Shown one piece after another: positions 1 to 8,005 of a DNA stretch of 19,586 bases. Numbering within the stretch: position 1 is the stretch's first letter; each line of letters opens with the position of its first letter. The stretch covers positions 121,896 through 141,481 of the forward strand of contig MU130697.1 of the NCBI GenBank assembly GCA_015039465.1. Reading direction: 5' to 3'. Source of the DNA: Phlegmacium glaucopus (lineage: Eukaryota > Basidiomycota > Agaricomycetes > Agaricales > Cortinariaceae). Both the position numbers and the translations under genes were made by a program. The notes beneath the pieces are model-generated. The model worked only from the letters and a program-made list of their open reading frames with translations. It did not search any database and was not told where the DNA came from.

Positions 1-282
1 CAAAAGAGCCCTTGTTCCGACGCGGAAAGTTCACAACTGAGTCCTGGAAAGTGTAAAAACTGTACTGGTGTGTGGATACCTCAACTATATAAAAACGATA
101 ACCTGATACATGTGACGGAAGAGAAGAAAAGAGAGCGTGAAACTGTGAAATGTCTAAAAAAATAACAAGGAAGAAGAAAAGGTAACAAGAAAAGAAGAGC
201 GTCGACAGGAGAGAAGTAGTAAGAAGGAAACTGTCGCGCATGAAGAAAGAAAAATAACAAGATGTATCGGAGTAGGAATCCC

Positions 283-290
283 ATATTTAT
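283..290. promoter_or_regulatory. TATA box of Helitron copy 1 (reversed text)
   Basis: The unreversed complement reads TATAAATA here, in the same context as TATAAATA at 10989-10996 in the second copy. It follows a long pyrimidine-rich tract, a common layout in fungal promoters, and lies about 600 bases ahead of the Helitron reading frame. In the printed orientation the site is meaningless. Confidence 0.5.
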
Positions 291-887
291 GACGAGAAAA
301 CATGGTCCTATCCATCAAAAGAGGGTTAAGTAAGAATGAGGGGTGTCAGTAGTAGAGTCACCTTAAGGTCACTTAAGGAGGGAGTTCAAGCGAAAAAAAT
401 AGGAAAATGACAGTTAGATAGGGAGATGACGATATCAGAACGGTTTCTGAGATAGTAGGTGTAGGTGTAGGAGATGAGGGATTCAAGCGAAAAAGTCAGG
501 GAATGACAGTGACAGGAGATGACAGTTGGCGATATCAGAGTGGTTTCTGAGAAAGAAAAAGTAGGAGTAGGAGCAGAAGATGGAGTAAGTGGAAGGTTCT
601 GGAAGTAGGAGTAGGAAGAGTAGAGATAAGAAAGGAGATTGGAGACACACAATGTTCAGTTCCAATGTGGAAGGGATTTGTTTGTTGTCCCTCAGAGAAC
701 TGGATTTCTGACCAGGTGACGAGAGACCAACCACAATATATTGTTGTGTTTGTTGTTAAATATTACTAGAGGTAGTGGAGGAGGAAACGGGTCTTCTCCG
801 GTAGCACCCGCTTTGTCCTCGTCTTTATTAGACGTTACACGATCCTGACGGATAGTACTTGGACGACTTTCCGTAAGAAACCCTGGG

Positions 888-1513
888 TACTGGAGTCTCA
901 CACGAGTGACGGTGAGGTAAAACTACGACTTTTTGAGTGTTCGACATCGATGTGAGTTACTTGATTTTAAACCTAACACAACAGAGTCACCGGTCCAAGT
1001 AGAAGGAGGTAAGGGAGGACGAGGATCCCTAAGGTATCTCGAGAAACTACCATGTTCGGATGTATCAGTCCTCAAATTTTGTTTCTAGGCGGTCATATTA
1101 CGACGTAAACGTAAATGAAGAGACCCACAGTTGTAACTAGTATGACAATGACGTCCCAGTCCAGGAATAAGTAAATCCTAATCACCACTTGAGGTAGTAG
1201 AAAGTCCACGGGAGGAAGGATGACGACCGTTATGAGGACATAACCGAGTCTAGATATAAGTACTAGGTGTTCTTGTCAACCGAGTCTCTTTTGTTTTGTT
1301 GTGGTTAAACTTTGGACGATAATACCGTTAGTAAGTTCCCCAGGAGTTATTAAGAGTAGGGATACAGTTGGAAATATTTGTCCGTAAAGTCTAATACTCT
1401 CTCTTTGGTCGTCTCCTCGTAGTCTGACACCGTTAAGCAGAAGCACGTCTTGCGTTAGTCCTAGAAACTACAATGTTGAACGGATGACGACTACTATTCC
1501 AACGACGATAGTA
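888..1513. pseudogene. Helitron replication/helicase protein, N-terminal part (reversed text)
   Basis: The unreversed complement opens at ATG 888-890 and runs 193 codons to TGA 1467-1469, then continues in the same frame to 1513. It shows hallmarks of the region ahead of the Rep domain in fungal Helitron proteins: a Cys-x2-Cys pair followed by FGLCCLSG, then AFTSLGVNID, GPYSFRISGELHH, AQIYIHDP and, after the stop, CYNLPTADD. In relatives the sequence at the stop has arginines, so TGA TGT probably derives from CGA CGT by C-to-T change. The gene is interrupted by an hAT element at 1514, and the HUH nuclease and helicase are not visible. Family assignment rests on motif recall, not a search. Strand is given as a dot because the block is reversed; corrected, it is on the minus strand. 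Confidence 0.8.
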
Positions 1514-1769
1514 ATCACTACCCGTCCCCAAACCCTTTGGGGACCCCATGTTCCCATTCCCATTCCTCCCAGTCCCAGTCCCATGTCTAAAAAACTGGGA
1601 ACTTTTTGGGAATGGGAAGACCTCCCCAGTCCCATAAAAACCCTTAAAAATAAAGAGACTATAGTCTCACTAGATTGACAACACATAGATATTTTAACTG
1701 AAATTTAGTCTCTTTTTCGTTAGATTTCTCCGGAGTGACGAAAGTGTTGTTAGTCATCGAATTTTATGA
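1514..1769. mobile_element. hAT-type element end (reversed text, truncated)
   Basis: The unreversed complement begins TAGTGATGGGCAGGGG and matches 11603-11858 with equal length (256 bases), including the GGGTAA-rich G tract and the AAACCCC hairpin. It is the left part of a second copy of the hAT-like element at 11588-12148. Its far end would lie outside the window once the block is turned round, so no target duplication can be checked. It interrupts the Helitron frame. Confidence 0.75.
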
Positions 1770-2462
1770 ACTACTTGCCCATGATCCCATGTCACGCAGC
1801 CTTGATAACACTTGACACACTGCGGGAATAATCCTCTGCTGCTGATTCATCTGCAATTCCTGCTTAGTCATGATCCTCCTGGACTTCCTAAGTTGTCATA
1901 AAGAGGGTGGGAAGGCTTCATGTACCATGTGAATGATGGTTTTGGCAGTGAATGATAAGATAAGAGGTAGATAATTGAGGATAGGGGACTGAGTGTGATC
2001 CAGGAGCGAGGGATGGCAAGATAGATGGCTGAGGGGAAGACTTGTGGGTCCATAGCCACAACAACAATGACAAAGCCTTTTATATAATGGGAGATGTAGT
2101 TGATGCGTCCATAAAGGGGCCGTTCTTGAAATGATGGACCAAAGATACGATCAAACATGAGCCGATGACCGATGCGAATAGTAGATTGATCGCTTTGTTG
2201 GATCACTAACCAAGGAACAAATGGATGGTAGATGCTTAGGAGCATGTCAATAGTGAAAACAATGGAGAGCATAGTGTGAGACATTGAGAATATGATGAGT
2301 GATGAGGGTGATAACATTGAACGAATGATTTGTCAACCAGGAACGCAATTCAGGGCTGCTTCCATAATAGGTAAGTGAATTCAAAGTCCGCTTATTTTCA
2401 TGATGGCAACTTTTAAGCTTTCTTCTCACGCTACCAATCAGTATTGGTGCACGATATCGTGA
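1770..2462 (-). mobile_element. Helitron copy 1, 5' terminal part
   Basis: This is an ordinary reverse complement of 10010-10701, at roughly 95% identity by eye. On the minus strand the element begins TC just after an A (A at 2463, TC at 2462-2461). This fits Helitron insertion between A and T with a 5'-TC end, and the second copy shows the same. Just inside lie a 10-bp perfect palindrome (ACGATATCGT, 2451-2460) and an ACCAAT/ATTGGT hairpin. Most differences from the other copy are CG versus TG or CA. A 149-codon frame on the minus strand (2317-1868) is shared by both copies, but most differences in it change amino acids, so it is probably not a gene. Confidence 0.7.
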
Positions 2463-2530
2463 TGGAGGTGGAGGTGGAGATGGAGGAGGAGATGGAGGAG
2501 GAGATAGAGGTGGGGGTGGAGATGGGAGAT
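2461..2530. repeat. GGTGGA/GGAGGAGAT low-complexity tract
   Basis: Purine-rich minisatellite-like stretch of GGTGGA, GGAGAT and GGAGGA units. On the minus strand it encodes the second proline-rich run (SPPPSPPPSPP) of the gene relic. The Helitron 5' end abuts it exactly. Confidence 0.6.
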
Positions 2531-3183
2531 GTCTAGAAGAATTGTTATTAATGATCTGAGTCTGATAGACTTCGATATTCTGTCTAGATGTATGATTTGT
2601 AATATTCTCTGATCTCGACTGTCTTACCCATAAACATCTCCTTTGGTGGTTCTGTTGTTCCTGATGCTGTTGATTCAGCTCCTGTGCCTGGCATTCATTT
2701 CTCCATATATTATGCATCTGTTGTATCCATCTTTCATCTCGTCTTTGAGCCTCCTCCCTAGCAGCCTGTACATTTATATAGTTGTGTACAGGTTGTAATG
2801 GAGGAAGAGCATCATGTTGCTGAGGAATTTCAGCAAATGGCAGAGGAGCAAGTGGAGGTGGTGGAGGGGATGGAGAAGCAGGAGGTGGAGGAACCATCTA
2901 AATATAATGCAAATAAATTAGTTTGATAATTATAAATAAATTATATGAACATACAGGAGGAAGAGCAGCATATTGAGCAGCAACATCAGCAAATAGCAGA
3001 GGAGCAGGTGGAGGAATGAACTAAATTTAATGTAAAAAAAATTGTTTGATATTATATTGAATTAAAAACAAACTTACAGAAGGTTTGTTGAAGAGCACAA
3101 TATTGAGCAGCAAGTTCATGAAATGGTAATGGAGCTGCAGCAGGAGTAGGAGCAGTTATATTACGACTTCTACCCCTACCACA

Positions 3184-3756
3184 TGTTACATTCTGTTATA
3201 CGTGACTCCGGTCCAGCTCCGTCGGAGTTGTCTCTGGTACTCCATACTCCGTTCCAGTACTTTCCCTTGTTTCCAGATCTACTCCTCCTACGTCCAACTC
3301 TGAGACTTCTCCATATCATTCCGGCTCCTCCGACGATACTCCAAACCCAATACCACATCTTCATCACAACCACTATTTCTTTGTCATCACTTTCCCACTA
3401 TCAGTCAGCACACCAGCTATGGATTATTCACCCAAGAATGCAGGACTTTCCAGGAGCAGAACACAACACTTTATATTTATACTTTATATTTCGGTTGCAA
3501 TTCCTTTTATTATTTAAGTACTCGAAACTTGTATGTTTTCCTCAGTTCAAATATCAACCTAGTTTCCTCCTCCTATTCTTCCTCTAAGTTCCTGCAACTT
3601 CCAGTTCCACTCTGTTCTGTTCTTACTCCGAAATTAGGACACAATGGTTTAGGGTAGCACAGCACATACACTGAGGCTATAGTCCTTTTCTGTTCTGTGG
3701 TTCCGTTCCGATCAAACTCCATCCGATACTCCGGAACAGAGTTCACAAACTTAACA
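3184..3756 (+). mobile_element. Solo LTR, family 2 (573 bp)
   Basis: Begins TGTTACATTC and ends CTTAACA, so the ends show TGTTA/TAACA. It is flanked by the 5-bp direct repeat CCACA (3179-3183 and 3757-3761). No internal retrotransposon sequence lies next to it, so it is a solo LTR left by recombination. A second copy, with its own TSD, is split across 5331-5469 and 13696-14133, and a truncated third lies at 4337-4626. Open frames in it (for example 3183-3587) are conserved only as LTR sequence. It interrupts the Pro/Gln-rich gene relic. Confidence 0.85.
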
Positions 3757-3808
3757 CCACACTGTGGTACATACAGGAGGTAATGGAGGAACATCAGCAA
3801 AATGTAGT

Positions 3809-3844
3809 GGGGCAGGGGCAGGGGCAGGGGCAGGGGCAGGGGCA
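3809..3844. repeat. (GGGGCA)6 microsatellite
   Basis: Six perfect GGGGCA units. On the minus strand they encode the Ala-Pro run in the first exon of the Pro/Gln-rich relic. The G4 runs spaced by CA could form a G-quadruplex on the plus strand. Confidence 0.9.
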
Positions 3845-3898
3845 GTTATGTTATAACCTCTACCTCTTTCCATATATATATTTTTATCATTTCAAAAC

Positions 3899-3922
3899 AG
3901 GAGGTCATTCAACTGACCTCCT
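3899..3922. repeat. 9-bp perfect hairpin
   Basis: AGGAGGTCA and TGACCTCCT form a perfect 9-bp stem around a 6-base loop, just upstream (minus strand) of the first ATG of the Pro/Gln-rich relic. Function unknown. Confidence 0.5.
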
Positions 3923-4336
3923 TACTCATCATCTTTATTTTTACTTTGTCTCCTATTCCTTTGTTACCAAACTACTGGGTCAATGTGATTTTGCATTAGA
4001 TCAATTTTTACATTACTGTTTCACATATCCACACCTAGTTAGTTTACGACTCTTGTATTAAGTATCTGTAGCAAGTAGGAGGCAAGGTGAACAAGAGATG
4101 GCCAGAGTTTTTATCCCATAAACTTTGCAGCAACGTTCTAAGTCAATAGTCTCATTCTTTAAGCTACTTCGTGTACTTCACAATTATTTGCGAACTTTGC
4201 TATCTTCGCGGTTTACTCTCCTTGCATATTTCCATACCGCAAACTCTCCTAAACTCTATTGAGGAAATCTACATTAACCCCACAAACTACTTTACTACTT
4301 GCAGTCTGATCCCACCGCAGGTACATCACCAAAATA
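3923..4336. other. No recognisable gene
   Basis: AT-rich DNA with only short open frames on either strand. I see no protein motif, TSD or repeat shared with the rest of the window. It ends abruptly where the truncated LTR copy begins at 4337. Confidence 0.4.
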
Positions 4337-4626
4337 TAAAGTGCTGCGTTCTGCTCACAGAAGGTCCTGCATTCTTGAGTGAATAATCCATAGCAGGTGT
4401 GCTGACTGATAGTGGGAAAGTGATGACAAAGAAATAGTGGTTGTGGCAAAGATGTGGTATTGGGTTTGGAGTATCATCAAAAGAGCTGGAATGATATGGA
4501 GAAGTCTTGGAGTTGGACGTAGGAGGAGTAGAACCAGAAACAAGGGAAAGTACTGGAACAGAGTATGGACTACCGGAGACAACTCTGATGGAGCTGGACA
4601 GGAGTAACATATAACAGAATGTAACA
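4337..4626 (-). mobile_element. Truncated family-2 LTR
   Basis: On the minus strand it starts TGTTACATTC at 4626 and follows the family-2 LTR (3184-3756) to about 4337. There, just past the shared CACTTTATAT motif, similarity stops, so about half of the LTR is missing. It sits inside a Helitron-like relic: the sequence at its 5' side (4627 on) matches the inside of the Helitron 5' region. Confidence 0.75.
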
Positions 4627-4985
4627 ATGATAAGATAAATGATAGATAAGTGAGGATAGGGGACTGAGTGTAAATCCAGGAGCAAGGAATTGCAAGGTAG
4701 ATAGTTGAAAGGAAAGTTGTGGGTCCATAGCCACGACAACAATGACATACCCTTTACATAATGAGAAATGTGGCTAATGTATCCATAGATGGGCTGTAAA
4801 CACATTCAAACATGAGCCAATGACTGATGTGAATAGTAGATTGATCAAATTGTTGTATTGCTAGCCAAGGGATGAAAGGGTAAATGTTTATGATCATATC
4901 AATAGTGTAGATGATGGAAATAAGGGTGAAAGACATTGGAAGAGTAGTGAATGATGACAAAGATATTGTTGAATGAATACTAGTA
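4627..4985 (-). mobile_element. Diverged Helitron-like fragment (third copy)
   Basis: About 360 bases aligning, at roughly 75% by eye, to 10180-10530 of Helitron copy 2 and to 1950-2320 of copy 1, in the same orientation as copy 1. No termini are present. The homologous stretch is the part holding the shared open frame, which is broken here. It is an older insertion of the same family, cut by the LTR at 4626. Confidence 0.65.
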
Positions 4986-5330
4986 AAATGAACAGAAAAT
5001 TATTAAATAGATATTTGAGCTCACTATGAAGTGCTATGGAGTACTATGAATTTTATAGGTGACATTATGTAGTGCTATGGAATGTCTGCAGGACACTACA
5101 GACTAACACTATGGCAGTATGACAGTATATAGTGCATACATAACGGAGCCTCAATTTACAAGTCCCCTTTAGGGGCTTGTTCTTATAAGCAGATGCAGCT
5201 TTCAAAGGTAACACAAGACTTGCCAGTAACTTCTGTGATTGCATGTGTTGATGGTGATGGCCTTGTTTGCCATGCAAAAACACTGTCAATCCCTGGTGTC
5301 TTTAAGAAACTCAACACTCACAAAGATGCT
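4986..5330 (+). other. Unassigned DNA with a short ORF relic
   Basis: AT-rich DNA with a few AGTGCTATGGA-like short repeats (5030-5085). From 5193 a plus-strand frame reads MQLSKVTQDLPVT...SIPGVFKKLNTHKDA up to the LTR at 5331. It can be followed for a few codons beyond 14134, after the nested insertions. I do not recognise the protein. It may be the last trace of the sequence into which LTR C inserted. Confidence 0.3.
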
Positions 5331-5469
5331 TGTTACATTCTGTTATACATTACTCCGGTCCAGCTCCATCAGAGTTGTCTCCGGTAGTCCATACTCTGTT
5401 CCAGTACTTTCCCTTGTTTCCAGTTCTACTCCTCCTACGTCCAACTCTGAGACTTCTCCGTATCATTCC
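5331..5469 (+). mobile_element. Solo LTR family 2, left part (split by gypsy)
   Basis: First 139 bases of a family-2 LTR starting TGTTACATTC, preceded by ATGCT (5326-5330). The rest resumes at 13696 after the gypsy element and ends CTTAACA at 14133, followed by ATGCT (14134-14138). Put together it is about 577 bp, the same as the intact copy at 3184-3756. The two matching ATGCT repeats 8.8 kb apart confirm a single LTR that was later split. Confidence 0.9.
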
Positions 5470-5726
5470 TGTTAGGGGACACCCGATTTCAACCCAAGCC
5501 TCAACCTTAGAATCATACATCCCGCCTTTCCGACAACCTCTGACATTCCGTCCAACTTCGCTTCCGTTACCAGTTTACTCCGGAACTCCGGAACTCCAAT
5601 CCGACTCCGGTTTGCTCCATCTTTTACTTTTATTTTTCACATCACACCACTTCTTAATTAATTAATTAATTATTATCATATCATTCCTTTATTTATTTTA
5701 TATCTCTGTTATGTCCATATTAGTAC

Positions 5727-5767
5727 TTAAATACCCCACAGCCTAGCAGGGATCCCCATCCTTTCCT
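5727..5767 (+). promoter_or_regulatory. Gypsy promoter: TATA-like box and inferred RNA start
   Basis: TTAAATA at 5727-5733 lies 31 bases before A5758. From A5758 the sequence ATCCTTTCCT (5758-5767) is the exact reverse complement of AGGAAAGGAT at 5877-5886, just inside the LTR. This is what self-primed retrotransposons of the Tf1 type require: the first 10-11 bases of the RNA fold back onto the primer site. The start at 5758 is inferred from the pairing and the TATA spacing. Confidence 0.55.
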
Positions 5768-5786
5768 CTTTGGATCCCCTGCTAGG

Positions 5787-5793
5787 TGAGTCA
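5787..5793 (+). promoter_or_regulatory. TGAGTCA bZIP-type site in LTR
   Basis: TGAGTCA matches the core recognised by Gcn4/AP-1-type bZIP factors. A near-palindrome TGACTAAGTCA lies at 5844-5854. Both are kept in the 3' LTR (TGAGTCA at 13604-13610). Both are downstream of the inferred RNA start, so a regulatory role is only a possibility. Confidence 0.3.
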
Positions 5794-5876
5794 CTTGTAG
5801 ATATCCCTTTGAAATATTATTAACTTTGGATCCCCTGCTAGCTTGACTAAGTCAGCGTCGCAGTTGCCCTAACATT

Positions 5877-5886
5877 AGGAAAGGAT
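5877..5886 (+). promoter_or_regulatory. Primer binding site, candidate self-priming
   Basis: AGGAAAGGAT lies 2 bases after the LTR end, where the PBS is expected. I see no tRNA 3'-end match, but it is fully complementary over 10 bases to LTR positions 5758-5767. The sequence continues into CATCCTTT, so it can also form a local hairpin (AAAGGAT/ATCCTTT). Confidence 0.6.
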
Positions 5887-6041
5887 CATCCTTTAACGGA
5901 CCGAGTCCAGTCCGCACAGTGGAACAATAGTCCGATTTACAGCCCCCCGATTCGGGCCAATCAGACTCCGTACACTCCCAGACCGTGGCTCCCTCCTTGT
6001 CTTCACAGCATGCATCTCCGAGTGGCTCCTTCTTATCAGCC

Positions 6042-7473
6042 ATGGACGATGAACGCACCGCCCAGCTGGAAAGAGAAGTCGTCCTATTGCGAGCTCGGGA
6101 CATTGAATACCAAAACAGATTTGACCAAATCATGGAGACAATCCACCAACTCGTTCCAAATGTACGATCACCTGTACCACAACAAGAGGTTCTGTTAGGG
6201 CAACTGCGACGCTGACTGACTTAGTCAAGCTAGCAGGGGATCCAAAGTTAATAATATTTCAGAAAAGATATCTACAAGTGACTTACCTAGCAGGGGATCC
6301 AAAGAGGAAAGGATGGGGATCCCTGCTAGGCTGGGGGTATTTAAGTACTAATATGGACATAACGGAGATATAAAATAAATAAAGGAATGATACAATAATA
6401 ATTAATTAATTAAATAAGAAGTGGTGTGATGTAAAAAATAGAAATAAAAGACGGAGCGAAATGGAGGATTGGAGTCGGAGCGGAACTATGGGGTTCTGGA
6501 GTAAACCGGTGACGGAAGCGGAGTTGGACGGAAGGTCGGAGGTCATCGGAAAGGCGGGGTGTATGATTCTAAGGTTGAGGTTTGGGTTAAAGTTGGGTGT
6601 CCCCTAACAGGTTCCCCCTCAAACCGAAAAACATACCCCAGACGTGCTCTGCAAGGCCGGCATTCCCAACGGAGTTTGATGGAGAACGATCCAAAGGAAC
6701 AGCATTCCTTCACTCCTGCCAAACGTACATCCGGCTCTGTTCCAACAAATTCTCGGACGAGCAAACAAAAATTATCTGGGCCATGTCCTACATGAAATCC
6801 GGAAGAGCATCAAAGTGGGCAGCTAGGGTTTTCCAATGGGAAACGGACAACCCTCAGTCGACCCGGTTCCTGGATTGGTCCGATTTCCGAGACAACTTCA
6901 AAAAGGAGTTCTGGATACACTAATCCAAAAACTATTGTAGTAAAATTCCGAAGAGGCCTAAATGCCCAGATTCAGAACTCCATTGCTACAATGGCTTCCG
7001 GAAGACCATCCAATACAGATCCGACAGGATGGTACAGAATGGCATGGACAATAGACGAAAGCTGAGCCACTAACAAGGCCTTCCAGTCAGCTTACAAAAG
7101 TCCGGCAGCAACCACTTCTCGACCAACCAGTACCACCACACTCCAATTCAATCTGCCAATTCCACCACAAAGGAACACACATCTCATACCAACTCTGGGA
7201 AACCCTGTACCTATGGACATTGACGCGGCTCGAAAAGCAGGTTCTGTACCGCTGTCATGCTTCCGGTGCGGAGGCGTTGGACACATCAGGAGACATTGCA
7301 AAAAATGTTTCGATGTCCGAACAATGACCAATGACGAACTCCATACCCTCTTGGAGTTCCAGCTGGCCGAATATGACAAAGTAGCTGATCCGGAACCGAC
7401 AGAACCTTCAGAGAACACTGAACACAAAAGTCAGACCAACAATTTAAAGGATTTTTGCCAAAACAGCAAGTGA
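6042..7473 (+). pseudogene. gag: Gypsy gag (capsid, zinc knuckle), broken
   Basis: Structural protein that packages the element RNA. The first in-frame ATG, 6042, sits in a good context (GCCATGG) and starts MDDERTAQLEREVVLL, a charged helical N-terminus. An inverted LTR interrupts codon 51 (6193-6609). After it the frame shifts before the capsid part (TEFDGERSKG...MKSGRASKWA, about 6672-6910). A deletion, estimated at 35-40 codons from recalled relatives, then removes the segment between KKEFW and YTNPKT (about 6912-6916), leaving TAA 6921. The frame resumes as VVKFRRGLNAQIQNSI, has TGA at 7063-7065, then a zinc knuckle C-x2-C-x4-H-x4-C (CFRCGGVGHIRRHC, about 7258-7299), and ends at TGA 7471. 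Cannot make a working capsid. Confidence 0.9.
6193..6609 (-). mobile_element. Inverted solo LTR nested in gag (417 bp)
   Basis: On the minus strand it runs TGTTAGGGGACACCC ... CCCTAACA and is a diverged relative of the LTRs at 5470 and 13287, with the same GGATCC palindromes, TTAATTAA stretch and AAAGGAT motif. It is flanked by 5-bp repeats GGTTC (6188-6192 and 6610-6614). This is a separate insertion of the same LTR family into the existing gypsy copy, reduced to a solo LTR. Removing it together with one GGTTC rejoins the gag frame at that point. Confidence 0.93.
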
Positions 7474-8003
7474 ACTGCACGCCCTCACTGTCAACAACCA
7501 ACCGGTTCTCTGTTTTACATGTAGATAGCATTGATGAAATAAACGAGACGGTTGAAAACATTCAAGTCGTACAAACATCAGAAATTCCAAAAAAAATACG
7601 AGTGTTCCGACCCCGATGGGAAAGAACCCTCCCAAAAAAGTTCACTATTGGCTCCCTCAATGCTGACTCTAAATCACTGGAACTCAAAGTCAGCATTGAA
7701 ACGACCGACACCAGAGAAGTAAACTCCTTTCTGTCCTTAATAGACTCCGGAGCCGACGGAAGGTTTATTGACAGAGACTATGTCAAAACTAACAGGCTCA
7801 CAACAAAGTCCCTGTCAAATCCAATTCCGGTATTTAATGTTGACAGTACTCCGAATGAAGCCGGATTGATCACGGAAGTGGTTGATCTGATACTCAGGTA
7901 TAAAGGACATTCCGAGAGATCCTTGTTCGTGGTCACTGGACTGGGAAAACAAACCTTGATTCTCGGACATTCCTGGCTTAAGATGCACAACCCGGAGAAG
8001 TAA
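7422..8003 (+). pseudogene. pol: Gypsy aspartic protease region of pol
   Basis: The frame is open from 7422, overlapping the end of gag by 52 bases in the -1 frame. That could be a programmed -1 shift or simply an indel; I see no classical slippery heptamer. The active-site motif is LIDSGADGRFID (about 7738-7773), the D-S-G-A of retroviral-type proteases, and GHSWLKMHNPE (about 7966-7998) matches the conserved motif that ends the domain in this family. The frame ends at TAA 8001-8003 because of a shift; the next frame picks up at EVKMSRCP (about 7996-8020), and a few codons seem to be missing. The domain would cut the polyprotein; here it cannot reach RT. Confidence 0.85.
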
Positions 8004-8005
8004 AA

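Larger units (their letters stand above)
1..1513. mobile_element. Helitron copy 1, distal part (in the reversed block)
   Basis: Read as the unreversed complement, 1-763 is the continuation of the Helitron 5' region whose second copy lies at 10702-11413. It shows the same pyrimidine-rich leader and the same TATA box. An imperfect tandem duplication of roughly 100 bp (about 385-590) is absent from the other copy and accounts for its extra length of about 50 bases. Beyond 763 this copy continues into Helitron coding sequence, whereas the other copy stops. At 1513 the element is cut by an hAT insertion. In the corrected orientation this DNA belongs to the minus strand and joins 1770-2462 seamlessly. 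The Rep (HUH) and helicase parts are not in the window. Confidence 0.85.
1..1769. other. Block written in reverse (not reverse-complemented)
   Basis: Neither strand of this block, as printed, reads as anything recognisable. Its base-by-base complement, read in the printed direction, does. The complement of 1-120 matches 10702 onward with one substitution in the first hundred bases, and the complement of 1514-1769 matches 11603-11858 over the same length. Base 1 pairs with 10702, and base 1770, the first base of the normal inverted repeat, pairs with 10701. So flipping the string 1-1769 end for end restores one continuous inverted copy of 10010-11413 plus a Helitron gene and an hAT element. 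The block starts exactly at window base 1. Seen directly: the alignment and the exact joint. Inferred: a processing, assembly or deliberate text reversal, because cells do not copy DNA in parallel orientation. Confidence 0.95.
2463..3873 (-). pseudogene. Pro/Gln-rich multi-exon gene relic
   Basis: I do not recognise this gene. On the minus strand it can be read from ATG 3873 (MERGRGYNITAP, then an Ala-Pro run) through four similar modules, each with a P-L-x-F-A/H-x core ending near ALPP: at about 3800-3775, 3178-3078, 3020-2955 and from 2897. Clear introns of 57 bp each lie at 3077-3021 (GTAAGT...TTTAG) and 2954-2898 (GTATGT...TTTAG). Exon 3 is Pro-rich, then Gln/Arg-rich (about residues 50-110), then Pro-rich again. 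The 3' end is lost where Helitron copy 1 begins at 2462. A solo LTR splits it at 3184-3756, and the frame does not hold across the first intron or across the LTR site. It looks like exon duplication followed by decay. Confidence 0.45.
5470..5874 (+). repeat. 5' LTR of the gypsy element
   Basis: TGTTAG...CTAACA ends, 405 bp, paired with 13287-13690. It holds a (TTAA)n-like stretch near 5653-5672, a TATA-like TTAAATA at 5727-5733, an inverted pair CCTAGCAGGGATCC (5742-5755) and GGATCCCCTGCTAGG (5772-5786), and a third copy of that motif at 5828-5841. The inferred transcript start lies between the inverted arms. Confidence 0.93.

Noticed and set aside
81..901. Several open frames of 65-90 codons within 1-901
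   Set aside because: They come from reading reversed text. The correct reading is a non-coding Helitron leader, so these frames have no meaning.
3183..3587. 134-codon plus-strand frame, echoed at 4355-4627, 5330 and 13660
   Set aside because: All copies lie within family-2 LTRs with TSDs; the shared frame reflects LTR identity.
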